Origin: Alphaproteobacteria bacterium MarineAlpha10_Bin2
GTDB lineage: Bacteria; Pseudomonadota; Alphaproteobacteria; UBA828
NCBI GenBank assembly: GCA_002937555.1
Contig: PTKB01000016.1
Location: forward strand, 1-20,280
DNA length: 20,280 bases
Direction of reading: 5' to 3'
The notes beneath the pieces were generated by a model. That model had not been told where the DNA came from, did not search any database, and saw only the letters and a list, made by a program, of their open reading frames with translations. Shown here one piece after another: positions 7,187-14,578 of this stretch. The position numbers were made by a program, and so were the translations under genes. Position 1 is the stretch's first letter. Each line of letters starts with the position of its first letter.

Positions 7187-7566
7187 CTTTGATCTCCCTT
7201 GGTCTTTTGCTGTGCTGTGGTAAATGCCACGAGCTGCGGCGGCACATCACCGCCGGCGAAATTGAAAAAATCGCCGAGGCGCGCCAGCGCTTCGGGATCG
7301 GCCCAGCATTCGACATGCTGCCCGGCCCGCTTCATATGAATGAGCCCGACACGACGCAGCTCTTTCAGGTGGTGCGACACCGTCGAGGGCGCAAGTTCCA
7401 GGCCGTTGCCCAATTCGCCGACGCAGGCACGCATATTCGGCGCGCACGCCTGTCCGGGCCGGCAGCAGCGCGCCAAATTGACGAAAATCTTCAGGCGGTG
7501 CGGATTGGACAGAGCCTTGAACAGCTCGGCCAGCTCTTCGGCATCTTTAATTAAATAATTCGACAT
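7183..7566 (-). CDS. arsR: ArsR/SmtB-family transcriptional repressor
   Basis: This is a 127-residue winged-helix metalloregulator expected to repress its own operon until As(III) or a related metalloid binds. The recognition helix is in LELAPSTVSHHLKELRRVGL at residues 56-75. The classic ELCVCDL box of E. coli ArsR is absent. Instead there is a cysteine cluster C34, C35, C41 and C48, plus C87, which could form a different thiolate site. The ATG at 7566 is chosen because the protein then starts just ahead of the conserved AEELAELFKALSNPHRL region. The frame is open to 7650 but the extra part is not conserved in character. Four-base ATGA overlap with arsM supports a shared mRNA and arsenic as inducer. 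No efflux pump or arsenate reductase gene is adjacent. Confidence 0.92.
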   Translation of the reverse strand: MSNYLIKDAEELAELFKALSNPHRLKIFVNLARCCRPGQACAPNMRACVGELGNGLELAPSTVSHHLKELRRVGLIHMKRAGQHVECWADPEALARLGDFFNFAGGDVPPQLVAFTTAQQKTKGDQR

Positions 7567-7593
7567 GTTTCGAAATGAAGAACTTGTCGACAA
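7559..7593 (-). promoter_or_regulatory. Candidate ArsR operator with inverted repeats
   Basis: Two symmetric elements lie around the arsR start. TTCGA-N6-TCGAA occupies 7559-7574 and spans the start codon. TTGTCGACAA at 7584-7593 is a perfect 10-base palindrome. The flanking DNA is far more AT-rich than the rest of the window, as expected for a promoter. On the minus strand a TATAAA at about 7609-7614 could be a -10 box, but no good -35 could be assigned. Confidence 0.45.
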
Positions 7594-7671
7594 TATTTTC
7601 AAGAACTTTATAGATGGGTTGCCGTGTCTTCCGCGCGCGATGTTGCGCACGACGCCGATTCGATTGGCCCG

Positions 7672-8562
7672 CTAGGACCTCAGAACCCGCCCGGCCACTG
7701 CATCGAGTTTGGCGACCAGCGCCGCGTCGCGCGCTTCCGGCGCCGTCATGACCGCATTGTCCAACGCCCGGTCGCAGCCGCTGCTACAGGCAGCCCGCTC
7801 CGGTGCGAAGCCGGCCGCGAGAGCGGTCACCAGGGTGCGTGCACGGGCGGCGTTCTCGTTGACCACCTGAATCACCGCCTCGACGGTCACATCGTCATGG
7901 TCTTCGTGCCAGCAATCATAGTCCGTCACCATGGCGACGGTGGCGTAACAAATCTCGGCCTCGCGCGCGAGTTTAGCCTCCGGCATGTTGGTCATGCCGA
8001 TCACGTCGCAGCCCCAGCAGCGGTAAAGCTCGGATTCGGCGAGGGTGGAGAATTGCGGCCCTTCCATGACCAGATAAGTACCGCCATGAATCGCGCGCAT
8101 GCCGGGAACGCTTCCGGTCGCCTGCAGGAGATCGGCGCCGATCCGCCGGCATACCGGATGGGCCATTGACACATGAGCGACCAGCCCGGCGCCGAAAAAG
8201 CTTTTGACGCGGGCGAAGGTGCGGTCGATGAATTGATCGACGACGACGAAATCGCCGGGCGCCAAACTTTCGCGCAGCGAGCCGACGGCGCTCATGGAGA
8301 CGATGTCGGTGACGCCCGCGCGCTTCAGCACATCGATATTGGCGCGAAAGTTGATCTCGCCCGGTGGGATGCGGTGGCCGCGCCCGTGGCGCGGTAGAAA
8401 CGCGACGTCAAGGCCCTCGAGATTTCCCAGCAGCACCTGATCCGACGGCTCGCCAAAGGGCGTCTCGACGCTGACCCATTCGGCGTCCTTCAGCCCGTCG
8501 ATTTGATACAGGCCGCTGCCGCCGATAACGCCGAGGCGAACCGGCTGGGAATCTCCGTGCAT
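7672..8562 (-). CDS. mtnP: S-methyl-5'-thioadenosine phosphorylase
   Basis: MtnP cleaves methylthioadenosine with phosphate to adenine and methylthioribose-1-phosphate, recycling the by-product of polyamine and homoserine lactone synthesis. Features of the purine nucleoside phosphorylase family are plain: GVIGGSGLY at residues 11-19, LPRHGRGHRIPPGEINFRAN at 56-75, the MSAVGSL turn at 90-96, EGPQFST at 167-173, TNMPEAKLAREAEICYA at 191-207, and TDYDCWH at 213-219, whose aspartates contact the adenine. The 296 residues fit the trimeric PNP/MTAP class. The ATG at 8562 follows the dienelactone hydrolase stop by only six bases, so the two are co-transcribed. I see no other methionine-salvage gene nearby. 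Distinguishing MTA from inosine or guanosine specificity by sequence alone is imperfect. Confidence 0.92.
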   Translation of the reverse strand: MHGDSQPVRLGVIGGSGLYQIDGLKDAEWVSVETPFGEPSDQVLLGNLEGLDVAFLPRHGRGHRIPPGEINFRANIDVLKRAGVTDIVSMSAVGSLRESLAPGDFVVVDQFIDRTFARVKSFFGAGLVAHVSMAHPVCRRIGADLLQATGSVPGMRAIHGGTYLVMEGPQFSTLAESELYRCWGCDVIGMTNMPEAKLAREAEICYATVAMVTDYDCWHEDHDDVTVEAVIQVVNENAARARTLVTALAAGFAPERAACSSGCDRALDNAVMTAPEARDAALVAKLDAVAGRVLRS

Positions 8563-8568
8563 CGCCGC

Positions 8569-9249
8569 TTAGTCCAGATGCTCGGCGAAATGCGCCATGG
8601 TGCGCTCGCGCGCCAAAGCGAACGCCGCCGGATCGTAATCGGCGCGCTGGTCGCAGTTGAAGCCGTGCCCGGCGCCGTCATAGACGTGAACGGTCACTTC
8701 GGGATGAGCATCGCGGATTTCGGCCACCGTCGTCAACGGAATGCCGACATCTTCGCTGCCGAAATGCAGCATGGTGGATGAGCGCGGCTGCTCGTCATTG
8801 AACTGGCCGATCTGGCCGCCGTAATAGCCGACCGCGCAATCGGTCTCGAGGCGGCAGGCGGCGAGCCAGGCGAGGGAGCCGCCCCAACAATAGCCAACGA
8901 CGCCGATTTTGCCGTCCGCCCCGACACTGTCGCGGAGCGCCGCAAGCCCGGCTTTCATATCGGCCACCGGATCGTCCCAGCCGACGTCATCTTTGATTCC
9001 GCGGCCCTCGGCAACGGTTTCGGCGGTGTAGCCCAAATCGATGTTGCGCTGTTTACGGTCGAACATGGCCGGCGCGAGGGCCAGATAGCCGTCCGCCGCG
9101 AAGGCATCGCAAACGCCCTGAATATGGCCGTTGACGCCGAATATTTCCTGAATCACCAGCAGTCCGGCTTTGGGCGCGCCGTCCGGCTGGGCGCGATAGG
9201 CATCGAAATTGTGACCGTCTGCAGCGGTCAGAACGATATTTTCTCCCAT
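8569..9249 (-). CDS. Dienelactone hydrolase family protein
   Basis: This is an alpha/beta hydrolase of the dienelactone hydrolase family, 226 residues, without signal peptide and so probably cytoplasmic. The Cys-Asp-His triad can be read directly: C121 in GYCWGGS, D167 in GSEDVG, H195 in GAGHGF. The glutamate that activates the cysteine is E35 in QEIFG. True dienelactone hydrolases open a lactone in chloroaromatic breakdown, but most chromosomal members have unknown substrates, and no aromatic pathway genes are near, so a specific reaction is not assigned. The ATG at 9249 is chosen because the family's first residues (MGENI) follow and GAGG lies five bases upstream. ATGs at 9252 and 9285 are possible. 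The mtnP gene follows after six bases. Confidence 0.9.
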   Translation of the reverse strand: MGENIVLTAADGHNFDAYRAQPDGAPKAGLLVIQEIFGVNGHIQGVCDAFAADGYLALAPAMFDRKQRNIDLGYTAETVAEGRGIKDDVGWDDPVADMKAGLAALRDSVGADGKIGVVGYCWGGSLAWLAACRLETDCAVGYYGGQIGQFNDEQPRSSTMLHFGSEDVGIPLTTVAEIRDAHPEVTVHVYDGAGHGFNCDQRADYDPAAFALARERTMAHFAEHLD

Positions 9250-9294
9250 CATGACCTCGTGTTTTATTGCCGCTTCACACTTCAATAGCAGATT

Positions 9295-10395
9295 TCACAC
9301 GTTGAAGCGAAACAGGATGACGTCGCTTTCCTTGATCGCGTAGTCGGCGCCTTCCTGGCGCATCTTGCCGGCGGTTTTGGCGCCGGCCTCGCCGCCGCTG
9401 GCGACGAAATCCGCGAACGTGATGGTTTCGGCACAAATGAAGCCGCGCGCCATGTCGCGGTGGATGTTGCCCGCCGCTTCGCGTGCGCTGGCGCCTTTCT
9501 TGAGCGTCCAGGCGCGCGCTTCGTTGGGTCCGCAGGTCATGAAACGGATCAATCCGAGCAGCCGGTGGCCGGCATGGATGACGCGCTCGAGACCGGCGGC
9601 TTCGAGGCCGAGATCGTCCAGAAATGCGCGCTTCTCTTCGGCCTCGCCGAGTGCGGCGATATCGGCTTCGATGGCGGCCGATACAACCACCGCTTCGGCG
9701 CCTTCCTCGGCGGCGCGCCGTTCAACCGCCGCGCTCAGCACATTGCCGCCCTGCGCATCGGCTTCATCGACATTACACACATAGAGCACCGGCTTGGCGG
9801 TCAACAGGTGCAGCAACTTGAGCAGCGGACGCTCAGCTTGGGAAACCGTGAGGGCGCGCACCGGCCTGCCGTCGCGCAGCACCTCGAGCGCCGCCTCGAT
9901 AAGCGGCTTGAGCGCCTTGGCTTCCTTGTCGTCGCCCCGCGCGCGCTTGGTCACACCGTCCAATTGGCGCTCCAGACTTTCCAGATCGGCCAACATCAAC
10001 TCGGTTTCGATCAATTCGATATCGCGGATTGGATCGACCGGTCCTTCGACATGGCTGACCTGGTCGTCCTCGAAACAGCGCACGACGTGCAAGATCGCCT
10101 CGACTTCGCGGATTTGCGCGAGAAACTGATTGCCGAGCCCTTCGCCGTTGCTGGCGCCGCGCACCAGGCCGGCGATATCCACCACGTCAAGCATGGTCGG
10201 AACGGTGCGCGCCGATTTGGCGACGCGGGCGAGCTCCTCCAGCTCGCGGTCGGGCACCGGCACGCGCCCGACATTGGGCTCGACCGTGCAAAACGGGTAA
10301 TTGCCGGTATCGGCTGGCGCCGCGTTGGTGAGCGCGTTGAATAACGTCGACTTGCCGACATTGGGCAGGCCGACAATGCCGCATCTAAATCCCAT
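9295..10395 (-). CDS. ychF: Redox-regulated ATPase YchF (Obg/OLA1 family)
   Basis: YchF is a ribosome-associated P-loop protein that, unlike other Obg-type proteins, prefers ATP to GTP. Visible are the P-loop GLPNVGKST at about residues 10-18, the NYPFCTVEPNVGRVPVPD switch region at about 33-50, DVVDIAGLVRGAS as the G3 region, and a C-terminal TGS domain ending with RQEGADYAIKESDVILFRFN. Its 366 residues match the family. The ATG at 10395 lies inside the end of pth, giving an 11-base overlap, a very common neighbour in bacteria and a sign of coupled translation of two translation-related proteins. Confidence 0.97.
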   Translation of the reverse strand: MGFRCGIVGLPNVGKSTLFNALTNAAPADTGNYPFCTVEPNVGRVPVPDRELEELARVAKSARTVPTMLDVVDIAGLVRGASNGEGLGNQFLAQIREVEAILHVVRCFEDDQVSHVEGPVDPIRDIELIETELMLADLESLERQLDGVTKRARGDDKEAKALKPLIEAALEVLRDGRPVRALTVSQAERPLLKLLHLLTAKPVLYVCNVDEADAQGGNVLSAAVERRAAEEGAEAVVVSAAIEADIAALGEAEEKRAFLDDLGLEAAGLERVIHAGHRLLGLIRFMTCGPNEARAWTLKKGASAREAAGNIHRDMARGFICAETITFADFVASGGEAGAKTAGKMRQEGADYAIKESDVILFRFNV

Positions 10396-11008
10396 CTTCC
10401 GGCTGTTCTCCGTTTTCTTTTTGTTGCCGTGGCGGCGGCGGCGCCAACAAGGCGACGCGGGTCATGAAGTCGTTTTTTTCGCTGGCCAGCAGGAGCGGCG
10501 CCGCTTCCGCGGCAGCATCGACCAGCTTGTCCATCCAGAGCGATTCCGCCTTGGAAAAATCGCTCAGCACATAGTCCGACACCAGGTCCTTATCGCCGGG
10601 ATGGCCGATGCCCATGCGCACCCGCCAATAATCCGGCCCGATATGGGCGCGCAGGCTTTTGATACCGTTGTGGCCGGCGGAGCCGCCGCCGAAGCGCACG
10701 CGCAGCTTGCCCGGCGCGAGATCGAGCTCGTCATAAAACACAAAGAGCGTGGCGGGTTCGATCTTGTAATAGCGCAAGACGGCGCCGAGCGCGCGCCCGG
10801 ATTCATTCATAAAAGTGGTCGGCTTCATGAGCGCGACACGCGCGTCGCCAATACGGCCCTCGGCGATGTCGGCGCCGAGGCGCGCGCGGCTGCGAAATCC
10901 CTCGAAGCCGTGCCGGCGCGCAATCTCATCGGCGACCAGATAGCCGATATTGTGTCTGTTTTTGGCATATCGCGCGCCCGGATTGCCGAGCCCGGCAAAA
11001 ACATACAT
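10385..11008 (-). CDS. pth: Peptidyl-tRNA hydrolase
   Basis: Pth frees tRNA from peptidyl-tRNAs dropped by stalled ribosomes. The N-terminal GLGNPG motif is at residues 6-11 and the catalytic histidine is H19 in NRHNIG. Further conserved blocks are KPTTFMNESG, FYDELDLAPGKLR, and GGSAGHNGIKS with GPDYWRVRMGIGHP. The C-terminal stretch after about residue 180 is long and polar, with a run of prolines followed by arginine and glutamine, common in alphaproteobacterial members. Length 207 residues against about 190 in E. coli. The start at 11008 has only a weak ribosome site (a G-rich stretch). It follows rplY by 42 bases and overlaps ychF. Confidence 0.96.
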   Translation of the reverse strand: MYVFAGLGNPGARYAKNRHNIGYLVADEIARRHGFEGFRSRARLGADIAEGRIGDARVALMKPTTFMNESGRALGAVLRYYKIEPATLFVFYDELDLAPGKLRVRFGGGSAGHNGIKSLRAHIGPDYWRVRMGIGHPGDKDLVSDYVLSDFSKAESLWMDKLVDAAAEAAPLLLASEKNDFMTRVALLAPPPPRQQKENGEQPEDGI

Positions 11009-11050
11009 GATTTTTCACGCCGCCCGCGTGCGGACCGAATTTCCTCGCGT

Positions 11051-11758
11051 CTAGGACTCCGAGTTCTCCGAATCTTCGCCCTTCTCTTCGCCCTCTTCGC
11101 CTTCCTCGCCCTCTGCGCCCTCTTCGCCCTCTTCGCCTTCGAGACCTTCTTCATCCTCGTCGCCTTCGGTTTCTTCTTCCTCTTCGACATGGATGGTCGG
11201 CGCGGCGATGGTGGCGACGGTGAAATCGCGGTCGGTGATGGTCGGCGTGACGCCTTCGGGCAGCTCGATCGCGCTGATATGCACGCTGTCGCCGATATTG
11301 AGGCCGGCGATATCGATGACAATGGCGTCGGGAATGGATTCGACCGGACAGAGGAGCTCGATTTCATGGCGCACGACGTTGATCACGCCGCCGCGCTTCA
11401 GGCCTTCGCATTCCTCTTGCCCCTCAAACCGGACGGCGACGAACACGGTGATCTTGGCGCCTTTCACATAGCGCAGGAAATCAGCGTGCATCGGTGAATC
11501 GGTCACCGGGTGAAGTTGCACGTCACGCGGCAGGACACGCAAAGTTTCGTCATCCATGTTGAGATCGTAAAGCCGGGTGAAAAAACCGGGGCGGCGAAAT
11601 TCCTTGCGGAACTCGGTGAGGTTCAGGGTCACCCGGACCGGCTCTCCGTCGCCGCCATAAACGATGGCTGGTATACGGCCTTCGCTGCGCAGCCGCCGCG
11701 CCGGCCCCTTGCCAGTCAACTCGCGCGCCTCGGCGCTGATCGAATTCGTGTCACTCAT
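11051..11758 (-). CDS. rplY: 50S ribosomal protein L25/general stress protein Ctc
   Basis: L25 of the long Ctc type binds 5S rRNA on the large subunit. The N-terminal 5S-binding domain shows the usual opening (ARELTGKGPARRLRSEGRIPA at about 10-30) and the C-terminal TL5/Ctc beta domain follows from about residue 100. The last 48 residues or so form an extremely acidic tail built from repeats of EGEE and similar units, encoded by a low-complexity stretch at 11054-11195. Such tails occur in alphaproteobacterial L25 but vary in length. At 235 residues the protein is at the long end of the family. The ATG at 11758 has AAGGA seven bases upstream. Gene order prs-rplY-pth-ychF is standard in this class. 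Confidence 0.95.
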   Translation of the reverse strand: MSDTNSISAEARELTGKGPARRLRSEGRIPAIVYGGDGEPVRVTLNLTEFRKEFRRPGFFTRLYDLNMDDETLRVLPRDVQLHPVTDSPMHADFLRYVKGAKITVFVAVRFEGQEECEGLKRGGVINVVRHEIELLCPVESIPDAIVIDIAGLNIGDSVHISAIELPEGVTPTITDRDFTVATIAAPTIHVEEEEETEGDEDEEGLEGEEGEEGAEGEEGEEGEEKGEDSENSES

Positions 11759-11812
11759 TGTCTTTTCCTTACAGGTTCGATGTTCCGCGCGGCCCGAAAT
11801 AAGGCACGGCGC

Positions 11813-12745
11813 TCAATTGAACAGGCTGGAGACGGAGCTTTCCGCGCTGATGCGCCGGATCGCTTCCGCCATGAGTTTGGCAATGGATAAAATCTTGATG
11901 CTGTCGGAGACGCGCATGGCCTCGGTCAAGGCGATGCTGTCGGTGACCACCAGGGATTTGAGGTCGGAGGCGGAGACCCGCGCCACCGCGCCGCCGGACA
12001 GGACGGCATGGGTGACATAGGCATGCACTTCGCTGGCGCCGGAATCTTTCAGCGCCGCCGCCGCGTTGCACAGCGTGCCCGCCGAATCGACGATATCATC
12101 GACCAGAATGCATTGCCGTCCGTCGACGTCGCCGATGATGTTCATCACTTCCGACACGCCGGCTTTCTCGCGCCGCTTGTCGACGATGGCGAGATCGACC
12201 TCGAGCCTCTTGGCGATGGCGCGCGCCCGCACCACGCCGCCGATATCGGGCGAGACCACCATTAAATTACCGTTCGAGAAACTGCGCTCGATATCGCCGA
12301 TCATTTCGCCGGCGGCATAGAGGTTGTCGACGGGAATATCAAAAAAACCCTGAATCTGGCCGGCATGGAGATCCATCGTCAGCACCCGGTGGGCGCCGGC
12401 GGCGGCAATCAGGTTTGCCACCAGTTTGGCCGAGATCGGGGTGCGCGGCGCCGATTTTCGGTCCTGGCGGGCATAGCCGAAATAGGGCAGCACCGCCGTG
12501 ATGCGCCGCGCCGAGGCGCGCTTCAGCGCATCCAGGCAGATCAGCAGTTCCATCATGTTGTCATTCGCCGGCGACGAGGTCGACTGAATGACGAAAACAT
12601 CCTCGCCGCGCACATTCTCGTGGATCTCGACGAAAATCTCATTGTCCGAGAAGCGCCGGACAGTGGCTTTGGTCAACGGAATGTTGAGCGAAGCGGCGAT
12701 GGCTTCGGCGAGGGGCCGGTTAGAGTTTCCGGCAAGGAGCTTCAT
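11813..12745 (-). CDS. prs: Ribose-phosphate pyrophosphokinase
   Basis: Prs makes PRPP from ribose-5-phosphate and ATP, the precursor for purines, pyrimidines, histidine, tryptophan and NAD. The 310-residue class I enzyme shows RRFSDNEIFVEIHENVRG at about 30-47, the STSSPANDNMMELL flexible-region block, YARQDRK in the ATP-binding loop, and the PRPP-binding motif VDDIVDSAGT near 215-224. No domain is missing. The start ATG at 12745 lies after a 160-base gap to the upstream lipoprotein gene, so prs may have its own promoter, although no strong -35/-10 pair was found there. It is the first gene of the run continuing into rplY, pth and ychF. Confidence 0.97.
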   Translation of the reverse strand: MKLLAGNSNRPLAEAIAASLNIPLTKATVRRFSDNEIFVEIHENVRGEDVFVIQSTSSPANDNMMELLICLDALKRASARRITAVLPYFGYARQDRKSAPRTPISAKLVANLIAAAGAHRVLTMDLHAGQIQGFFDIPVDNLYAAGEMIGDIERSFSNGNLMVVSPDIGGVVRARAIAKRLEVDLAIVDKRREKAGVSEVMNIIGDVDGRQCILVDDIVDSAGTLCNAAAALKDSGASEVHAYVTHAVLSGGAVARVSASDLKSLVVTDSIALTEAMRVSDSIKILSIAKLMAEAIRRISAESSVSSLFN

Positions 12746-12881
12746 TGATATTGCTCTCCACTAACGGCCACGGACCGGTCGCTCTTCATGTGGCCGGCGG
12801 TTCTTGAAAATTACGCATGGAGTTGCCCAATCGGCGCGGCGGAATGTATCAAGACGGTCTGGGGCTGTAAACGTTCTTGGC

Positions 12882-12895
12882 GGCAATTAGTTGCC
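12882..12895 (-). terminator. Small hairpin after the lipoprotein gene
   Basis: GGCAA at 12882-12886 and TTGCC at 12891-12895 pair around TTAG, 13 bases past the stop of the lipoprotein gene on the minus strand. The stem is short and lacks a T-tract, so terminator function is only suggested by position. The remaining part of the gap, 12746-12881, shows no other feature I can support. Confidence 0.35.
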
Positions 12896-12908
12896 TGCCG
12901 AATTGCCC

Positions 12909-13715
12909 CTATTCCAGCGCCCCGATGCGCCTCAGCATGGCGACAATCCCTTGCGCGCCGTTTTCGGCTACTGCGCGCGCCACCGGGCCCCAGGCGCCGT
13001 CGAGCGAACCTGCCGGCACGGCATTGCTCTGAGAGACCGTGCCGATGCGGGCACCGTCCGGGGCAAGCACGGTCCAGTCGACGGTGACCGATTGATGGCG
13101 GTCCGAATCCGGCGCGGCCGTGACATAGACGCTGCCGAGTACAATGAGCGAAGCGGTCTCGAGCGATTGCGCCGATTTGAGGCTGGACGCCGTCAACGCG
13201 CGGCGCATCGCCCGTGTCAGGGATTGGCGGCCGTCACCGGGGGCGCCGTCGACCGGCTGCACGGCCAAGCTGAGGGTGGCGCTTGTCGCCGGCGGCGTGG
13301 CCGGATTGAGAATTGCGGCGAAGCGGCCAGCCACAAACTCGGCGCGGCCGGAACCACCCTGGTCCTCGAAGCGGAGGATGATTTCGCCGTCCGGCCCGGC
13401 GAGCGACCACTGCATCCTGCCGGCCTCGCGCGGCTGCGCCGAAATACGGTAGCTCGCACGGTTGCTGGCGCGCCGACCGGTGGCGACGTCGAGCGCCTTC
13501 AGCGCCTGCACCAGTGCTTCGCCTAGGCGCTCCGAATCGGCCAACGGTATTCCCGCAATCGGCTCGACAAACACCCCGGCGCGCGCGCCGAGGGCCTGCT
13601 CAAGGGCTTGCGGCGGCGCTTTTTCTGCCGGCTGAAAGGGTCGCGGCAACGCGCCGCAAGCACCGAGCAGCAGGGCGCCGGCGAGAATGGCCAAGAGCGG
13701 CCGGAAACGCGTCAT
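12909..13715 (-). CDS. Putative lipoprotein of unknown function
   Basis: The protein has a lipoprotein signal: basic residues at 3 and 5, a hydrophobic core, and the lipobox LGAC with the modified cysteine at C20. The rest, about 250 residues, is rich in alanine and has a balanced mix of strands and helices. No enzyme motif is seen, and I do not recognise the family. The residue after the cysteine is glycine, not aspartate, which favours outer-membrane sorting. Start: two in-frame ATGs occur at 13721 and 13715; the second is chosen because GGCGG is six bases upstream, while for the first it touches the codon. It closes a tightly spaced run with hldD, lgt, midA and pgeF, and its maturation would depend on the Lgt encoded there. 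Confidence 0.8.
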   Translation of the reverse strand: MTRFRPLLAILAGALLLGACGALPRPFQPAEKAPPQALEQALGARAGVFVEPIAGIPLADSERLGEALVQALKALDVATGRRASNRASYRISAQPREAGRMQWSLAGPDGEIILRFEDQGGSGRAEFVAGRFAAILNPATPPATSATLSLAVQPVDGAPGDGRQSLTRAMRRALTASSLKSAQSLETASLIVLGSVYVTAAPDSDRHQSVTVDWTVLAPDGARIGTVSQSNAVPAGSLDGAWGPVARAVAENGAQGIVAMLRRIGALE

Positions 13716-13727
13716 CGGCATCCGCCG

Positions 13728-13796
13728 TCACATGAACACACAGCCCGCCACGAGCCCGAGAAAGAGAAGCACACAGAATATGATCAAATGCGGCAT
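13728..13796 (-). CDS. Possible 22-residue hydrophobic peptide
   Basis: A 22-codon ORF fills the short gap between pgeF and the lipoprotein gene. It starts with ATG at 13796, five bases after the pgeF stop, and ends with TGA six bases before the first ATG of the lipoprotein gene. The peptide, beginning MPHLIIFCVLLFLG and ending LVAGCVFM, is almost wholly hydrophobic and would form a single membrane helix. CAGG lies about nine bases upstream as a weak ribosome site. The end VAGC matches a lipobox, although only three residues would follow the cysteine. Position in the operon and composition favour a real gene. The short length makes chance quite possible, and no homologue can be named. Confidence 0.45.
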   Translation of the reverse strand: MPHLIIFCVLLFLGLVAGCVFM

Positions 13797-13801
13797 GCGC
13801 G

Positions 13802-14578
13802 TCAGCCTGCCAACGCGATCGCCGCGAGCAGGCGGCCATAATCCTGTTTGCCGCGCTGGATGTTGCGCCGATAGCTGAAGAACTCGGATTCCTCGGCGTA
13901 AGTATCCCGCCCAATGCGGGCGACATCTGCGAGGCCCAGAGCGCCGAGACGGCGCGCCACATAGCCCGGCAAGTCGAACAAGTAATGCCCCTCGCGCGCG
14001 GCGGGGCGGAAGAAATCCTCCGCGGCCGCATCATGGGCCAGAAACGGCGCCGAAAACTCGGGTCCGACTTCATAGGAATCGGGGCCGATGGCGGGGCCGA
14101 TCACGGCGCGGATGGTGGCGGCGCGCGCGCCCAACCGTTGCATGCCGGCAACGCCGGCTTCGAGGATGCCGCCAAGTGCGCCGCGCCAGCCGGCATGGAG
14201 CGCGCCGATCACGCGATTGCCGCCATCGGCCAGGAGCACCGGAGCACAATCGGCGGTGAGGATGCCGAGCACGACGCCAGGGGTGTTGCTGACCAGGGCG
14301 TCGGCGCGCGGCGCCTCAGCGTGCCGCCAGGCGCTTTCCACCGTAACCACGTGATCGCCATGGATCTGGTAAGCGGTACAGAGATCATCCGCCGTGCGGC
14401 CGAACGCCGCCGCCGCCCGCTGCCGGTTCTCGCGCACGGCTTGCGTGTCGTCGTTCGAGCCGTAGCCGCAATTGAGCGAGGCGTAGAGGCCATCGCTGAC
14501 GCCGCCCTCGCGGGTGAAAAAGCCGTGCATCACAGCGTTCCCCGCCGCCAGCGCGTCATGTTCGATGGCGTTTACCAT
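13802..14578 (-). CDS. pgeF: Peptidoglycan editing factor PgeF (YfiH/DUF152 multicopper-oxidase-fold protein)
   Basis: PgeF prevents wrong amino acids from staying in peptidoglycan precursors in E. coli. Family members also show purine nucleoside phosphorylase or laccase-like activity in vitro. The zinc-site residues typical of the family are seen: H73 in YQIHGD, C111 in LTADCAPV and H128 in LHAGWRG. GPAIGPDSYEVG and the late FFSYRR-to-DYGR block are also present. Its 258 residues match the usual size. The open frame extends well upstream, but that part is another frame of midA. The ATG at 14578 is chosen for the AAGG nine bases before it and the family-like start. Seven bases overlap midA. 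Confidence 0.93.
   Translation of the reverse strand: MVNAIEHDALAAGNAVMHGFFTREGGVSDGLYASLNCGYGSNDDTQAVRENRQRAAAAFGRTADDLCTAYQIHGDHVVTVESAWRHAEAPRADALVSNTPGVVLGILTADCAPVLLADGGNRVIGALHAGWRGALGGILEAGVAGMQRLGARAATIRAVIGPAIGPDSYEVGPEFSAPFLAHDAAAEDFFRPAAREGHYLFDLPGYVARRLGALGLADVARIGRDTYAEESEFFSYRRNIQRGKQDYGRLLAAIALAG

Noticed and set aside
10301..11497. A 398-codon plus-strand frame across ychF, pth and rplY
   Set aside because: It is antisense to three well-conserved genes. Its phenylalanine/leucine-rich part is only the reverse reading of the acidic L25 tail.
12746..12908. Possible tRNA or small RNA in the prs upstream gap
   Set aside because: No cloverleaf, no strong promoter and only one five-pair hairpin were found.
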